A DNA stretch of 64,000 bases, taken from positions 17,872 to 81,871 of the forward strand of contig CAMVDV010000011.1 of the NCBI GenBank assembly GCA_947166305.1, given 5' to 3'. This stretch comes from an uncultured Prevotellaceae bacterium (GTDB lineage Bacteria > Bacteroidota > Bacteroidia > Bacteroidales > Bacteroidaceae). The number at the start of each line of letters is the position of its first letter. Position 1 is the first letter of the stretch. The notes below the pieces were generated by a model, which made no database searches, had not been told where the DNA came from, and saw nothing but the letters and a program-made list of their open reading frames with translations. Shown piece after piece: positions 7,402-15,563 of the stretch. A program made the translations under genes and the position numbers.

Positions 7402-8539
7402 TATAGTGTTTGTCGTAGAACTTTTTCTTGACGACTTTGCCCGGGAATGTCTTTTTGCGAATCTGGACTTGGAGCGGGGTGTCGAGTTTAGCGAAGTCGG
7501 TCTTGACCAAAGCCATGCAGACGCTCTTGTCGACGCTGAGGCAATGATAGCCGGTCGTGACCTCGCCTACAGGCTCTCCCTCCATGCTGAGGACGGGGTA
7601 ACCGTGGCGGGGGATGGCTTTATCGGCAAGCTCTATGCCTACGAGCTTCTGCGGGACGCCGTTCGCTTTCTGTTCTGCGAGTGCTTCCTTGCCGATGAAT
7701 TCCGGCTTATCAAGCTTGCAGAACATGGAGAGACCCGCCATGACGGGGGAGATATCGGCCGAGAGTTCGTCGCCGTAGAGCGGTAGTCCGACCTCGAAGC
7801 GCAGGGTGTCGCGGCATCCGAGGCCGCAGGGTTTGCAGCGTCCGCTCTCGATGAGTTTGTCCCAGGCCTGCTGGATGTACTCGTGCGAGCCGTAGATTTC
7901 GAAGCCATCCTCGCCGGTGTAGCCGGTGCGGGAAACGATAATAGGAGAATCAGAAAATGTGAAAATAAGAGACTTAGAAGAGGCGGAGTCTCCTTTCTTA
8001 TTTTCTAAATTTCTTATTTCCTTATTTTCATAGAACTTCAACTCACGGCAGGGGATGCCGAGCACTTCTTCGACGACCTGTTCCGCCTCGGGGCCTTGGA
8101 CTGCCAATTGCCCGTACTGGTCGCTCTGATGGTCGAGGTTGATGTCGAAGCCGGCGGTGTGCTCTTTCATCCAGGCCACGTCCTTGTCGATGTTGGCGGC
8201 GTTGATGACGAGGAAGAAGTCTTGCTCGCCCATCTTATAGACGAGGAGATCGTCCACGGTGCCTCCGTCGGGATAGAGCATCATGCCGTAGTATATTTGT
8301 CCGACGGGTGCTCCGCTGACGTCGTTCGTGAAGATGTGCTGGACGTAGCGTTCGGCATCGGGGCCGGTGATGCGCACTTCGCCCATGTGACTCACGTCGA
8401 ATACACCGCAATGCTGCCTTACGGCATTGTGCTCGTCGGTGATGTTTGTGTACTGAATGGGCATGATGAAGCCGCCGAAGGGTGACATGAGTGCGCCCAA
8501 AGCCACGTGGCGGTCATAAAGACAGGTTTTCTTTTCCAT
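7394..8539 (-). CDS. gcvT: Aminomethyltransferase (T-protein) with an in-frame palindromic insert
   Basis: The T-protein releases ammonia from the aminomethyl-lipoyl intermediate and passes the methylene group to tetrahydrofolate. Motifs include DVSHMGEVRITGPDA, YGMMLYPDGGTVDDLLVY, VQGPEAE, SRTGYTGEDGFEIYG and CGLGCRDTLRFEVGLPLYG. At 381 aa it is slightly longer than the usual 360-370. The extra piece is residues about 170-199 (ENKEIRNLENKKGDSASSKS and following), encoded by an octamer palindrome at 7945-8031. It lies just before the conserved SRTGYTGE strand, and the frame is preserved. The stop codon lies in the right arm of the neighbouring element. Confidence 0.95.
   Translation of the reverse strand: MEKKTCLYDRHVALGALMSPFGGFIMPIQYTNITDEHNAVRQHCGVFDVSHMGEVRITGPDAERYVQHIFTNDVSGAPVGQIYYGMMLYPDGGTVDDLLVYKMGEQDFFLVINAANIDKDVAWMKEHTAGFDINLDHQSDQYGQLAVQGPEAEQVVEEVLGIPCRELKFYENKEIRNLENKKGDSASSKSLIFTFSDSPIIVSRTGYTGEDGFEIYGSHEYIQQAWDKLIESGRCKPCGLGCRDTLRFEVGLPLYGDELSADISPVMAGLSMFCKLDKPEFIGKEALAEQKANGVPQKLVGIELADKAIPRHGYPVLSMEGEPVGEVTTGYHCLSVDKSVCMALVKTDFAKLDTPLQVQIRKKTFPGKVVKKKFYDKHYKK
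7945..8031. repeat. Octamer palindrome inserted in frame in gcvT
   Basis: The purine arm (gaaaatgtgaaaataag) and the pyrimidine arm (tcttattttctaaatttctt) are inverted copies around a GC-rich centre (gaggcggagtctcc). This is the same family as at 3374-3539 and 6861-7401. The limits were judged from the amino-acid insertion, about 29 codons. Confidence 0.8.
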
Positions 8540-8547
8540 TTGTTTTT

Positions 8548-8590
8548 ATCGTTATTACGTTATTTCGTTATTCCGTTATTTCGTTATGAC
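8548..8590. repeat. 8-bp-period leader before gcvT
   Basis: Successive octamers gttattac, gttatttc, gttattcc, gttatttc, gttatgac end just before the gcvT start. The repeat runs into the 3' end of lplA, whose last codons (HNEITE) it encodes. Confidence 0.85.
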
Positions 8591-9416
8591 GAGGGAGCTT
8601 TCCCCAGATAAACGTTGGGTCGAGGTATTCTTGTTCAATTGTTTCGATGTTCCTGACGTCGTCGTCGGTGAGTTGGAGGGTGTTGGTGCAGAGCTTTCGG
8701 ACTGCGAAGTGTTTGAACTCGTCGATGGTGATTGTGGTGTGCTCGCGCAGGAGTGTGATGCGCTGGCGCACGCTCTCCACGCCATGCTTCGTGAGCTTTT
8801 GCCGTGGCGGCGTGATGGCCTGGAGCATATGGCTCATGTCTGTGTCGAAGAGCATGGTGCCGTGTACGATGCTGAGGCCTGGCATGTGGTAGAAAGCGTT
8901 GCCCGAGACCTTTCGTCCGCCGATGAGTATGTCGTTGTGCTCCGTGGATGTCGCCTCGATGCCGAGTTCGCGGAGCATCTCCACGAGCATGTGCATGTAC
9001 TCGCGGAAGGTGGTCTGCACCTGGTCGGAGCGTGTGATGTAGCTCATCATCACGTTCGACTGGTCGGCATAGACGCAGCCTCCTCCGCTCTTGCGGCGGT
9101 AGAACTCGATGCCGTGGGCACGGCAATAGGGGAGGTTCACCTCGCTCTCGATGTCCTGATGGCGGCCGAAGATGACCGTAGGGCGCACTTGCCAGAGGAA
9201 GAAAGCCCCCTCCCCGCTCCCCCTTTGGGGGAGTGCTTCATTCTCGCTAAACTTGAGGTCATTGGGTGCGGCGGCGGCAATGGGGCACTCCCCCAAAGGG
9301 GGAGCGGGGAGGGGGCTACCGGGGCATGGTATTATTCTCGCTGCCGCATACTCCTCCATCGCCAGATAGAAACTCAGGCGTCGCGTTTCGTCGGAGGGAA
9401 GGGTCAAGTGGGTCAT
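8568..9416 (-). CDS. lplA: Lipoate-protein ligase with an in-frame palindromic insert
   Basis: The ligase activates lipoate with ATP and attaches it to the lipoyl lysine of GcvH and similar carriers. Motifs include FGRHQDIESEVN, FYRRKSGGGCVYAD (the RRxSGGGxVxHD-type motif) and ILIGGRKVSGNAFY with the catalytic lysine in the GRKVSG segment. I chose the ATG at 9416-9414 (MTHLTLPSDETRRLSFYLAM) because the -7 box at 9446-9453 leaves no room for the longer frame. Residues about 34-71 are a palindrome-encoded insert (SPLPAPPLGEC to SGEGA) between EEYAAARIIP and FFLWQVRPTVIFGRHQ. It is related to the insert in lpdA and is in the same frame. It is first in the gcv operon. Confidence 0.92.
   Translation of the reverse strand: MTHLTLPSDETRRLSFYLAMEEYAAARIIPCPGSPLPAPPLGECPIAAAAPNDLKFSENEALPQRGSGEGAFFLWQVRPTVIFGRHQDIESEVNLPYCRAHGIEFYRRKSGGGCVYADQSNVMMSYITRSDQVQTTFREYMHMLVEMLRELGIEATSTEHNDILIGGRKVSGNAFYHMPGLSIVHGTMLFDTDMSHMLQAITPPRQKLTKHGVESVRQRITLLREHTTITIDEFKHFAVRKLCTNTLQLTDDDVRNIETIEQEYLDPTFIWGKLPRHNEITE
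9204..9317. repeat. Palindromic element P1 inside lplA
   Basis: The arms 9204-9236 and 9285-9317 are perfect 33-bp inverted repeats, nearly the same sequence as in the lpdA copy. The 48-bp loop shares its start (ttcattctcgct) and its gcggcggcg run with that copy. The total is 114 bp, a multiple of three. Confidence 0.95.
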
Positions 9417-9445
9417 CGGGAGAGTTGTCAGTCTTTTTGTGCCTA

Positions 9446-9453
9446 CAAAGATA
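9446..9453 (-). promoter_or_regulatory. -7 box of the lplA-gcv operon promoter
   Basis: Leftward TATCTTTG lies 30 bp before the chosen lplA ATG. A clear -33 box at the usual distance was not found. Confidence 0.5.
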
Positions 9454-9580
9454 CGGAAAATTTCGACGCGCCCCACCATAATCGCAAATTATTTTAGTTC
9501 TTTTAGGAAAAATAACATTGAGGCCGACTCCAATCTCCTGTGCGCGTTGCTCCACGCCGCACGCTGTGTTCATTGCAGCA

Positions 9581-9640
9581 TCATGACCGTGCAATTGCTG
9601 CATCATGATGAAGCAATTGCTGCAACATGATGAAGCAACG
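9581..9640. repeat. 22-bp-period array, core TCATGAC/GCAATTGC (family B), locus 1
   Basis: tcatgac-type cores start at 9581, 9603 and 9625 (exactly 22 bp apart), each followed by a caattgc palindrome. The same family occurs at 26706 and 44264. It lies in the gap between the divergent lplA and rhaB genes. Confidence 0.85.
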
Positions 9641-9689
9641 ACAACCCTTGAGGGTTCCGGCTGGCGGACAACGGGAGACATAGGAGCAG

Positions 9690-9815
9690 AAGCTGCCATG
9701 TTCGTGCGGATTTGCTGGTCCGCACGCATGGATTACAGGGAATCTGTTCGTGCGGATTTGAAATCCGCACGCATGGACTATAGGGATTTGTAATCCCGCC
9801 ACACTTTTCTTATCG
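9690..9815. repeat. Interspersed GTGCGGATTT hairpin repeat, two copies
   Basis: ttcgtgcggattt occurs at 9701 and 9747, each followed by its inverse ccgcacgcatgga and then by a short inverted pair around agggattt/aatccc. The two copies are 45-46 bp apart. The rest of the 9480-10014 gap holds the family B array and the rhaB promoter; I see no gene in it. Confidence 0.7.
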
Positions 9816-9967
9816 CATTGCAAATGCTTATATTCTTCTCTGCCGGATTGCAAATCCAGCAGAACGTGCGGCAGGCTCCTGAATGCCTGTGGCAAGGCGG
9901 ACGACATTTTCTGCCCGACCGAGGGAATTTTTTTGCCTTATCGCTTCGTCCTTTAACCAAAAAATCG

Positions 9968-9975
9968 TATATTTG
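9968..9975 (+). promoter_or_regulatory. -7 box before rhaB
   Basis: TATATTTG lies 39 bp upstream of the rhaB ATG. No -33 box at standard spacing is evident, which would fit an activator-dependent promoter; that last point is inference. Confidence 0.5.
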
Positions 9976-10014
9976 CAGGGAAAAAACCATTTTCCAAAGC
10001 AAAAGACTAATACG

Positions 10015-11424
10015 ATGAAATACTTTCTCGCAATAGATCTTGGCGCCACAAGCGGACGGACCGTGCTCTCTGCCTGGGACGGACAGCGCATCGAGAGCCG
10101 TGAGTTCACGCGCTTCGCCAATCCCCAACTGCCCATGCTGGGACACCTCTTCTGGGATCTGCCCCGACTCTACGGCGAAATCCTCGACGCCCTGCGCCGC
10201 GTGGCCGACGAGGGCATTCCCCTCACCTCCATAGGCATCGACACGTGGGGCTGCGACTTTGCCCTTTTCGGGCACGACGGACAGCTCCTCGGACTGCCAT
10301 ACTGCTACCGAGACAGCCACACCGACGGCGCCGTGGAGAGATTCTTTGAGCATTACATGCCCGCCCCAGAGCTTTACCGGCGCACCGGCATACAGTTCAT
10401 GCCCTTCAACTCGCTCTTCCAGCTCGAGACGCTCAGGCGCAACGGCTCGACAGCCCTCTCTGCCGCCGACAAGATACTCTTCATGCCCGATGCCCTCTCG
10501 TATATGCTCACGAACCGTGCTGTCTGCGAGCGGACAGTGCTCAGCACAAGTCAGTTGCTCAACGTCTCTACGGGCGACATCGACGAGGAACTCCTCGGCA
10601 TCCTCCAGCTCCGCCGCAGCCAGTTCGGGGAGCTTGTGCAGCCAGGACACATCGTCGGCACGCTCACCAAGCAGGTTCAGGACGCAACAGGACTGGGAGA
10701 AGTGCCCGTGGTGGCTGTGGCTGGACACGACACGGCAAGCGCCGTGGCCGCTGTCCCTGCACCCGACGACCGCTTTGCCTACCTCTCGTGCGGCACATGG
10801 TCGCTCCTCGGCATCGAAAGCCCAAAGCCCATCATCAGCGAAGAGAGCTTCCGCCACAACTTCACCAACGAGGGCGGACTCGACGGCACCACACGCTTCC
10901 TCAAGAACATCAGCGGCCTTTGGCTCCTCGAGAACTGCCGAAAGGAGTTCAAGGACGCACCCTCCGACATCAACCAGCTCAACGCGCTCTGCCACACATC
11001 CAGCTTCGACAGCATCATCGACCCGGAAGATCCGCTCTTTGCCCACCCCCTGAGCATGACAACCGCCATACGTCAGTACTGCCAACGCACAGGTCAGGCA
11101 GAGCCAGCCACGGCCGCTGACTATGTAAGGTGCATCTTCCGCTCACTATCCCAACGCTACAGCCAAGTCATCCAACTGCTCCGGCAAGTCGGAAAGACCG
11201 ACATTCAGCGCCTACACGTCATAGGTGGAGGCAGTCTGAACGAACATCTCATGCAGTGGACCGCCGATGCTACAGGCCTGACCGTAGTGGCCGGGCCGTC
11301 GGAAGGCACAGCCCTCGGCAACACCCTCGTGCAGATACGGGCGGCAGGCGACGTGGCTTCGCTCGCCGAGATGCGCGCCGTGGTGGCCCGAAGCGTTTCC
11401 CTCCGGCACTATCAGCCCAGATGA
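10015..11424 (+). CDS. rhaB: Rhamnulokinase
   Basis: This FGGY-family sugar kinase phosphorylates L-rhamnulose at O-1. The 469-aa protein starts MKYFLAIDLGATSGR (phosphate-binding DLGATSGR) and contains IDTWGCDFALF, VAGHDTASAVAAVP and YLSCGTWSLLG, all typical. The ATG at 10015 follows a -7 box; the longer open frame upstream is rejected. It is the first gene of a four-gene rhamnose set with rhaA, rhaT and rhaD. A GH106-like rhamnosidase gene in the same window (31657) could supply the sugar. Confidence 0.94.
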   Translation: MKYFLAIDLGATSGRTVLSAWDGQRIESREFTRFANPQLPMLGHLFWDLPRLYGEILDALRRVADEGIPLTSIGIDTWGCDFALFGHDGQLLGLPYCYRDSHTDGAVERFFEHYMPAPELYRRTGIQFMPFNSLFQLETLRRNGSTALSAADKILFMPDALSYMLTNRAVCERTVLSTSQLLNVSTGDIDEELLGILQLRRSQFGELVQPGHIVGTLTKQVQDATGLGEVPVVAVAGHDTASAVAAVPAPDDRFAYLSCGTWSLLGIESPKPIISEESFRHNFTNEGGLDGTTRFLKNISGLWLLENCRKEFKDAPSDINQLNALCHTSSFDSIIDPEDPLFAHPLSMTTAIRQYCQRTGQAEPATAADYVRCIFRSLSQRYSQVIQLLRQVGKTDIQRLHVIGGGSLNEHLMQWTADATGLTVVAGPSEGTALGNTLVQIRAAGDVASLAEMRAVVARSVSLRHYQPR

Positions 11425-11464
11425 TTTGCCATTTCACTATACATTATTATATATATAATACATC

Positions 11465-12718
11465 ATGAAAGAAACATTAGTTAGCCGTGCCTACGAAGTG
11501 GCACGCGAACGTTATGCAGAAGTAGGCATCGACACGGAACGAGTGCTGAGCCAGCTCCAAGACTTCCACCTTTCCATGCATTGCTGGCAGGCCGACGACG
11601 TCATAGGCTTTGAGGTGCAGGCCGGAAGCCTCTCGGGTGGCATCCAGACCACAGGCAATTATCCCGGACGGGCCCGCAACATCGACGAGCTGAGGCAGGA
11701 CATCCTGGCTGCCAAGCGACTCATTCCCGGCACACATCGCCTTAACCTCCACGAAATCTATGGAGACTTCCAGGGCAAGGCCGTTGACCGCGACCAGGTG
11801 GACGCTTCCTATTTCCAAAGTTGGATAGAGTGGGGCAGGGAGAACGACACGAAGCTCGACTTCAACAGCACCAGCTTTTCGCATCCAAAGAGCGGCAATC
11901 TCACCCTTGCGAACCCTGATGAAGGCATCAGACGCTTCTGGATTGAGCACACAAGGCGGTGCCGCGACATCGCCAACGCCATGGGCGAGGCACAGCAAGA
12001 CCCTTGCATCATGAATCTCTGGGTACACGATGGCTGCAAGGACCAAAGCGTCTGCCACAGCCTTTACCGCAGCCTTCTCAAGCAAAGCCTCGACGAAATC
12101 TTTGCCAAGCCACAGCCTATGATGAAGGACTGCATTGAGGGCAAGGTCTTTGGCATCGGCCTTGAAAGCTTCACCGTGGGCAGTCATGACTTCTACACTG
12201 CTTATGCTGCCAAGAACAACAAGATTCTTACCATCGACACGGGCCACTATCATCCCACGGAAAGCCCGGCCGACAAGGTGAGCGCTGTGCTTCCCTTCGT
12301 GCCGGAGCTGATGCTTCATGTCAGCAGGCCAGTCCGTTGGGACAGCGACCACGTCACTTTGATGGATGACCCTACGCTCGAGCTCTTCCAGGAGATTGTC
12401 CGTGCGGGTGCAACGGAACGCGTTCACTACGGTCTGGACTATTTCGATGCGAGCATAAACCGCATTGGTGCCTACGTCACGGGCAGCCGTGCTGCCCAAC
12501 GGTGCATGACGCGTGCGCTGCTTGAGCCTGCGTCGAGCATCGCCAGGCTGGAGGTTGAGGGCAAAGGTTTCCAGGCTTTGGCCACACTCGAGGAGTGTAA
12601 GTCGATGCCTTGGAGTGCCGTCTACGATGAATTCTGCTTGCGCAACGACGTACCCGTGGGCTTGGATTTCATCCCGGAGGTGGAAAAGTATGAACGCGAA
12701 GTGACGAGTAAGAGATGA
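11465..12718 (+). CDS. rhaA: L-rhamnose isomerase
   Basis: The enzyme interconverts L-rhamnose and L-rhamnulose and needs divalent metal. The 417-aa protein has the expected length and contains SMHCWQADDVIGFE, TTGNYPGRA, LNLHEIYGD, LWVHDGCKD and DTGHYHPTE (metal ligand region). It lies 40 bp after rhaB, and its last 4 bases overlap the start of rhaT, so these genes are co-transcribed. Confidence 0.96.
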   Translation: MKETLVSRAYEVARERYAEVGIDTERVLSQLQDFHLSMHCWQADDVIGFEVQAGSLSGGIQTTGNYPGRARNIDELRQDILAAKRLIPGTHRLNLHEIYGDFQGKAVDRDQVDASYFQSWIEWGRENDTKLDFNSTSFSHPKSGNLTLANPDEGIRRFWIEHTRRCRDIANAMGEAQQDPCIMNLWVHDGCKDQSVCHSLYRSLLKQSLDEIFAKPQPMMKDCIEGKVFGIGLESFTVGSHDFYTAYAAKNNKILTIDTGHYHPTESPADKVSAVLPFVPELMLHVSRPVRWDSDHVTLMDDPTLELFQEIVRAGATERVHYGLDYFDASINRIGAYVTGSRAAQRCMTRALLEPASSIARLEVEGKGFQALATLEECKSMPWSAVYDEFCLRNDVPVGLDFIPEVEKYEREVTSKR

Positions 12719-13749
12719 ACGCACTCCTTGGTTTGCTAATCATTGCCGTCGGTGCCTTTTGCCAATCGAGCAGTTATGTGCCCATCAACAGGGTGAAGTC
12801 CTGGAGCTGGGAGAGTTTCTGGATAGTGCAGGGCTTGTTTGCCTGGATGGTTTTTCCCTTGCTTGGCGCGTTGCTTGCCGTTCCCGAGGGACATTCGCTC
12901 GTGGAGCTGTTCAGGGAAAGTCCGTCGTTCAATATATGGATGACGGTGTTGTTCGGCATCCTGTGGGGTGTGGGCGGACTGACGTTCGGTCTGTCCATGC
13001 GCTACCTTGGTGTTGCCTTGGGGCAGTCCATTGCTTTGGGCACTTGTGCTGCCCTCGGCACCGTGATGGGTCCGGTGTTGCTGAATGTATTCTTCCCCGA
13101 TATGGATGCTTTGGCGTCGCTCACCTATGCTGTTCTTGCAGGGGTGGCAGTCACGCTCTTGGGCATTGCCGTCATCGGCGTGGCGGGTTCGATGAAGGCC
13201 TCCACGCTCTCCGAGGAGGAGAAGAAGGCGGCTGTGCGCGACTTCAACTTCCCTAAGGGGCTTGCCATTGCCTTGCTTGCCGGATTCATGAGTGGGTGTT
13301 TCAATGTGGGGCTGACGTTTGGCAAGGACATCAACTTCGGCGAGCTGACGGACCCTATGTTCCGCACGTTGCCGGCCACGTTGCTCGTCACGCTCGGGGG
13401 CTTCGTCACCAACGCTGCCTATTGCTTCTGGCAGAACCAAAGGAACGGGACGTGGGGCGACTATGCCAAGACTGAGGTCTGGCTGGGCAATCTCTTCTTC
13501 TGCATCCTTGCCGGAGCGTTGTGGTACAGCCAGTTCTTCGGCCTGTCGCTCGGCCGTTCGTTCTTCGACGCAGGCGGCACGCTCGACACGCTCTCCTTCT
13601 GCATCCTCATGGCGCTCAACGTGGTGTTCTCCAACGTATGGGGCATCATCCTGGGAGAGTGGAAGGGCTGTTCGCGGCGGACCATCGTTGTGCTCGTGGT
13701 CGGACTGGCCACGCTTATCGTGTCGGGCTTCCTTCCGCAACTTTTGTAA
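12715..13749 (+). CDS. rhaT: L-rhamnose-proton symporter
   Basis: This 344-aa inner-membrane protein of the RhaT/DMT type has about ten hydrophobic segments spread over its length. The N-terminal segment (MNALLGLLIIAVGAFCQSSS) and YVPINRVKSWSWESFWIVQG match the family. It overlaps rhaA by 4 bp and precedes the aldolase gene, which supports rhamnose as its substrate. Confidence 0.93.
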   Translation: MNALLGLLIIAVGAFCQSSSYVPINRVKSWSWESFWIVQGLFAWMVFPLLGALLAVPEGHSLVELFRESPSFNIWMTVLFGILWGVGGLTFGLSMRYLGVALGQSIALGTCAALGTVMGPVLLNVFFPDMDALASLTYAVLAGVAVTLLGIAVIGVAGSMKASTLSEEEKKAAVRDFNFPKGLAIALLAGFMSGCFNVGLTFGKDINFGELTDPMFRTLPATLLVTLGGFVTNAAYCFWQNQRNGTWGDYAKTEVWLGNLFFCILAGALWYSQFFGLSLGRSFFDAGGTLDTLSFCILMALNVVFSNVWGIILGEWKGCSRRTIVVLVVGLATLIVSGFLPQLL

Positions 13750-13750
13750 G

Positions 13751-13790
13751 AAATGAAGAAATGAAAAATGAAGAAATGAAAGAATAAGGA
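13751..13790. repeat. 8-bp-period leader before rhaD
   Basis: Units gaaatgaa, gaaatgaa, aaatgaag, aaatgaaa, gaataagg follow the rhaT stop and precede the aldolase gene. Confidence 0.75.
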
Positions 13791-13817
13791 TTGAAGGATA
13801 AAATGAGGAATAAGACC

Positions 13818-14627
13818 ATGAAAAGTATATTGGAAGGTCGCACGGCTCTGAGGGCCGAGGTGGAGAAGACGGCCGAAGTGGCTGGCTATCTTTGGCAAAA
13901 CGGTTGGGCTGAACGCAACGGAGGCAACATCACGGTGAACGTCACCCACCTCGTCGACAACGACATAAGGCAGCTCCCTGCCATCAGCGAACAGCGTCCG
14001 ATAGGCATCACCCTGCCGGCTCTCCGTGGGTGCTACTTTTACTGCAAAGGCACAGGCAAGCGGATGCGCGACCTCGCCCGACAGCCTATGGAGAACGGCT
14101 CCATTATCCGCATACAGGAAGACTGCGCCTCGTATGTCATCATCGCCGACCAACCCGTGCTTCCCACCAGCGAGCTTCCCTCACATCTCGCTGTCCATGC
14201 ACGGCTCATCGAGTCCGGTTCGCCCTACAAGGCCACGGTCCACACCCATCCCATCGAGCTTGTTGCCATGAGCCACCACCGCCCCTTCCTCGGCAAGGAC
14301 GTGCTCACCAACATCCTCTGGTCCATGATTCCCGAGACCAAAGCCTTCTGTCCGCTCGGCCTCGGCATTGTCCCCTACGCCCTCCCCGGCTCCAATGCGC
14401 TGGCAGAGAGCACCCTTCGGGAACTCGAAGACTACGACGTCGTCCTATGGGAGAAGCATGGCGTCTTTGCCAAAGGGCTCGACGCGATGGATGCCTTCGA
14501 CCAGATAGACGTCCTCTCCAAGAGTGCCAAGATATACCTCAGCGCCAAGGCCATGGGATTCGTGCCTGAAGGCATGACGGAGGCGCAGATGAAGGAAATG
14601 ACCGCCGCCTTCCACCTCCCACGCTGA
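13818..14627 (+). CDS. rhaD: Rhamnulose-1-phosphate aldolase
   Basis: This zinc-dependent class II aldolase splits rhamnulose-1-phosphate into DHAP and L-lactaldehyde. The 269-aa protein has the aldolase II pattern: AERNGGNITVNVT, SELPSHLAVHARLIESG, THPIELVAMSHH (zinc His pair) and WEKHGVFAKG (third His). I chose the ATG at 13818 (MKSILEGRTALRAEVEK); two earlier in-frame ATGs at 13791 and 13803 lie in repeat-like sequence. It is the last gene of the rha set. Confidence 0.94.
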   Translation: MKSILEGRTALRAEVEKTAEVAGYLWQNGWAERNGGNITVNVTHLVDNDIRQLPAISEQRPIGITLPALRGCYFYCKGTGKRMRDLARQPMENGSIIRIQEDCASYVIIADQPVLPTSELPSHLAVHARLIESGSPYKATVHTHPIELVAMSHHRPFLGKDVLTNILWSMIPETKAFCPLGLGIVPYALPGSNALAESTLRELEDYDVVLWEKHGVFAKGLDAMDAFDQIDVLSKSAKIYLSAKAMGFVPEGMTEAQMKEMTAAFHLPR

Positions 14628-14672
14628 AGCCGCCTTCCACCTCCCACGCTGACGGCGGTGCCTGAGAACACC

Positions 14673-14750
14673 GCGTGCGGCGATGCCAAACGTCGCGTGC
14701 GGCGATGACCGTTTCCGCGTGCGGAAATTCCAAACTCCGCACGCGGCGTT
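14673..14750. repeat. 22-bp-period array, family A, locus 2
   Basis: gcgtgcg starts at 14673, 14695 and 14717, and the inverse form gcacgcg at 14739, all exactly 22 bp apart. The last two units form a hairpin (tccgcgtgcgga with tccgcacgcgg). Confidence 0.85.
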
Positions 14751-14860
14751 TGCGGACACCCTGCGGCGTGTCCGCATTTCTTTCAGCCCCCTACGGCCAA
14801 TTTTCAACTCCCCTTGGTCATTTTTTCACTTTTATCTATTACTTTTTCCCTTTTTCTTCG

Positions 14861-14868
14861 TACCTTTG
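14861..14868 (+). promoter_or_regulatory. -7 box before the XRE-cupin regulator
   Basis: TACCTTTG lies 31 bp before the ATG, in a T-rich leader. Confidence 0.6.
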
Positions 14869-14899
14869 CACCCGATAAAGCAAACACCCACTCAACGCT

Positions 14900-15451
14900 A
14901 TGGACGACATAAAGCAGATAGCCCAGCGGCTCAAAGGCCTTCGAGAGATATTCGACATCCCTATAGAAAAGATGGCCGAAGTGTGCGAAACCACCGTAGA
15001 GCACTACCGTCGCATCGAGAACGGCGAGTGTGATCCGGGCGTATACCGTCTCACGCGCATCTCCAAGCAGTACGGTATCGCCCTCGACGTACTGCTCTAC
15101 GGCGAAGAACCCCGCATGAACGGATACTTCGTGACGCGCCGCGGGCAGGGACTCGAAGTGGACCGACACAACGATTACAAGTACAAATCGCTCGCAAGCG
15201 GCTTCAAAGGGAGAGCAATGGAACCGTTCCTCACAGAGATTGAACCGCTGCCCGACGGAAAAAACCACGCCAAGAACGTCCACGACGGACAGGAATTCAT
15301 CGTCGTCATGCTCGGTGTGCTCGAAATCACCATTGACGACAAGGTCATCATCCTCAGGCCTGGCGACAGCATCTACTTCGATACCACCCATCCTCACTGC
15401 ATGAGAGCACTCGAAAACCAAACGGTTCGGTTCCTCACGGTCATCGTATAA
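14900..15451 (+). CDS. XRE-family transcriptional regulator with C-terminal cupin sensor
   Basis: The 183-aa protein has an N-terminal helix-turn-helix (residues about 8-66, with IEKMAEVCETTVEHYRRIEN) and a C-terminal cupin (HDGQEFIVVMLGVLEI, PGDSIYFDTTHPHCMRAL). Proteins of this design regulate a neighbouring metabolic gene in response to a small ligand bound by the cupin. The next gene, 112 bp on, is an acyl-CoA ligase, and this pairing recurs in Bacteroidales, so that gene is the likely target. It is less likely to be the rhamnose regulator, although it lies right after rhaD. Confidence 0.85.
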   Translation: MDDIKQIAQRLKGLREIFDIPIEKMAEVCETTVEHYRRIENGECDPGVYRLTRISKQYGIALDVLLYGEEPRMNGYFVTRRGQGLEVDRHNDYKYKSLASGFKGRAMEPFLTEIEPLPDGKNHAKNVHDGQEFIVVMLGVLEITIDDKVIILRPGDSIYFDTTHPHCMRALENQTVRFLTVIV

Positions 15452-15563
15452 AGGGAAAAGGGAAGAGTGAAAAGTGAAAAATTAGCTGCCGCCCATGAAG
15501 GAACAGCCAAGGGCAAACAGAGCACTCCCGCTTCAATGTTCAATGTTCAACGTTTAATTGTCA

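Noticed and set aside
8540..9480. Glycine riboswitch for the gcv operon
   Set aside because: The leader of lplA is only about 30 bp from its -7 box, and no tandem aptamer-like fold is seen before any gcv gene.
9883..10014. N-terminal extension of rhamnulokinase
   Set aside because: The frame is open but runs through the promoter, and the native start MKYFLAIDLGATSGR is at 10015.
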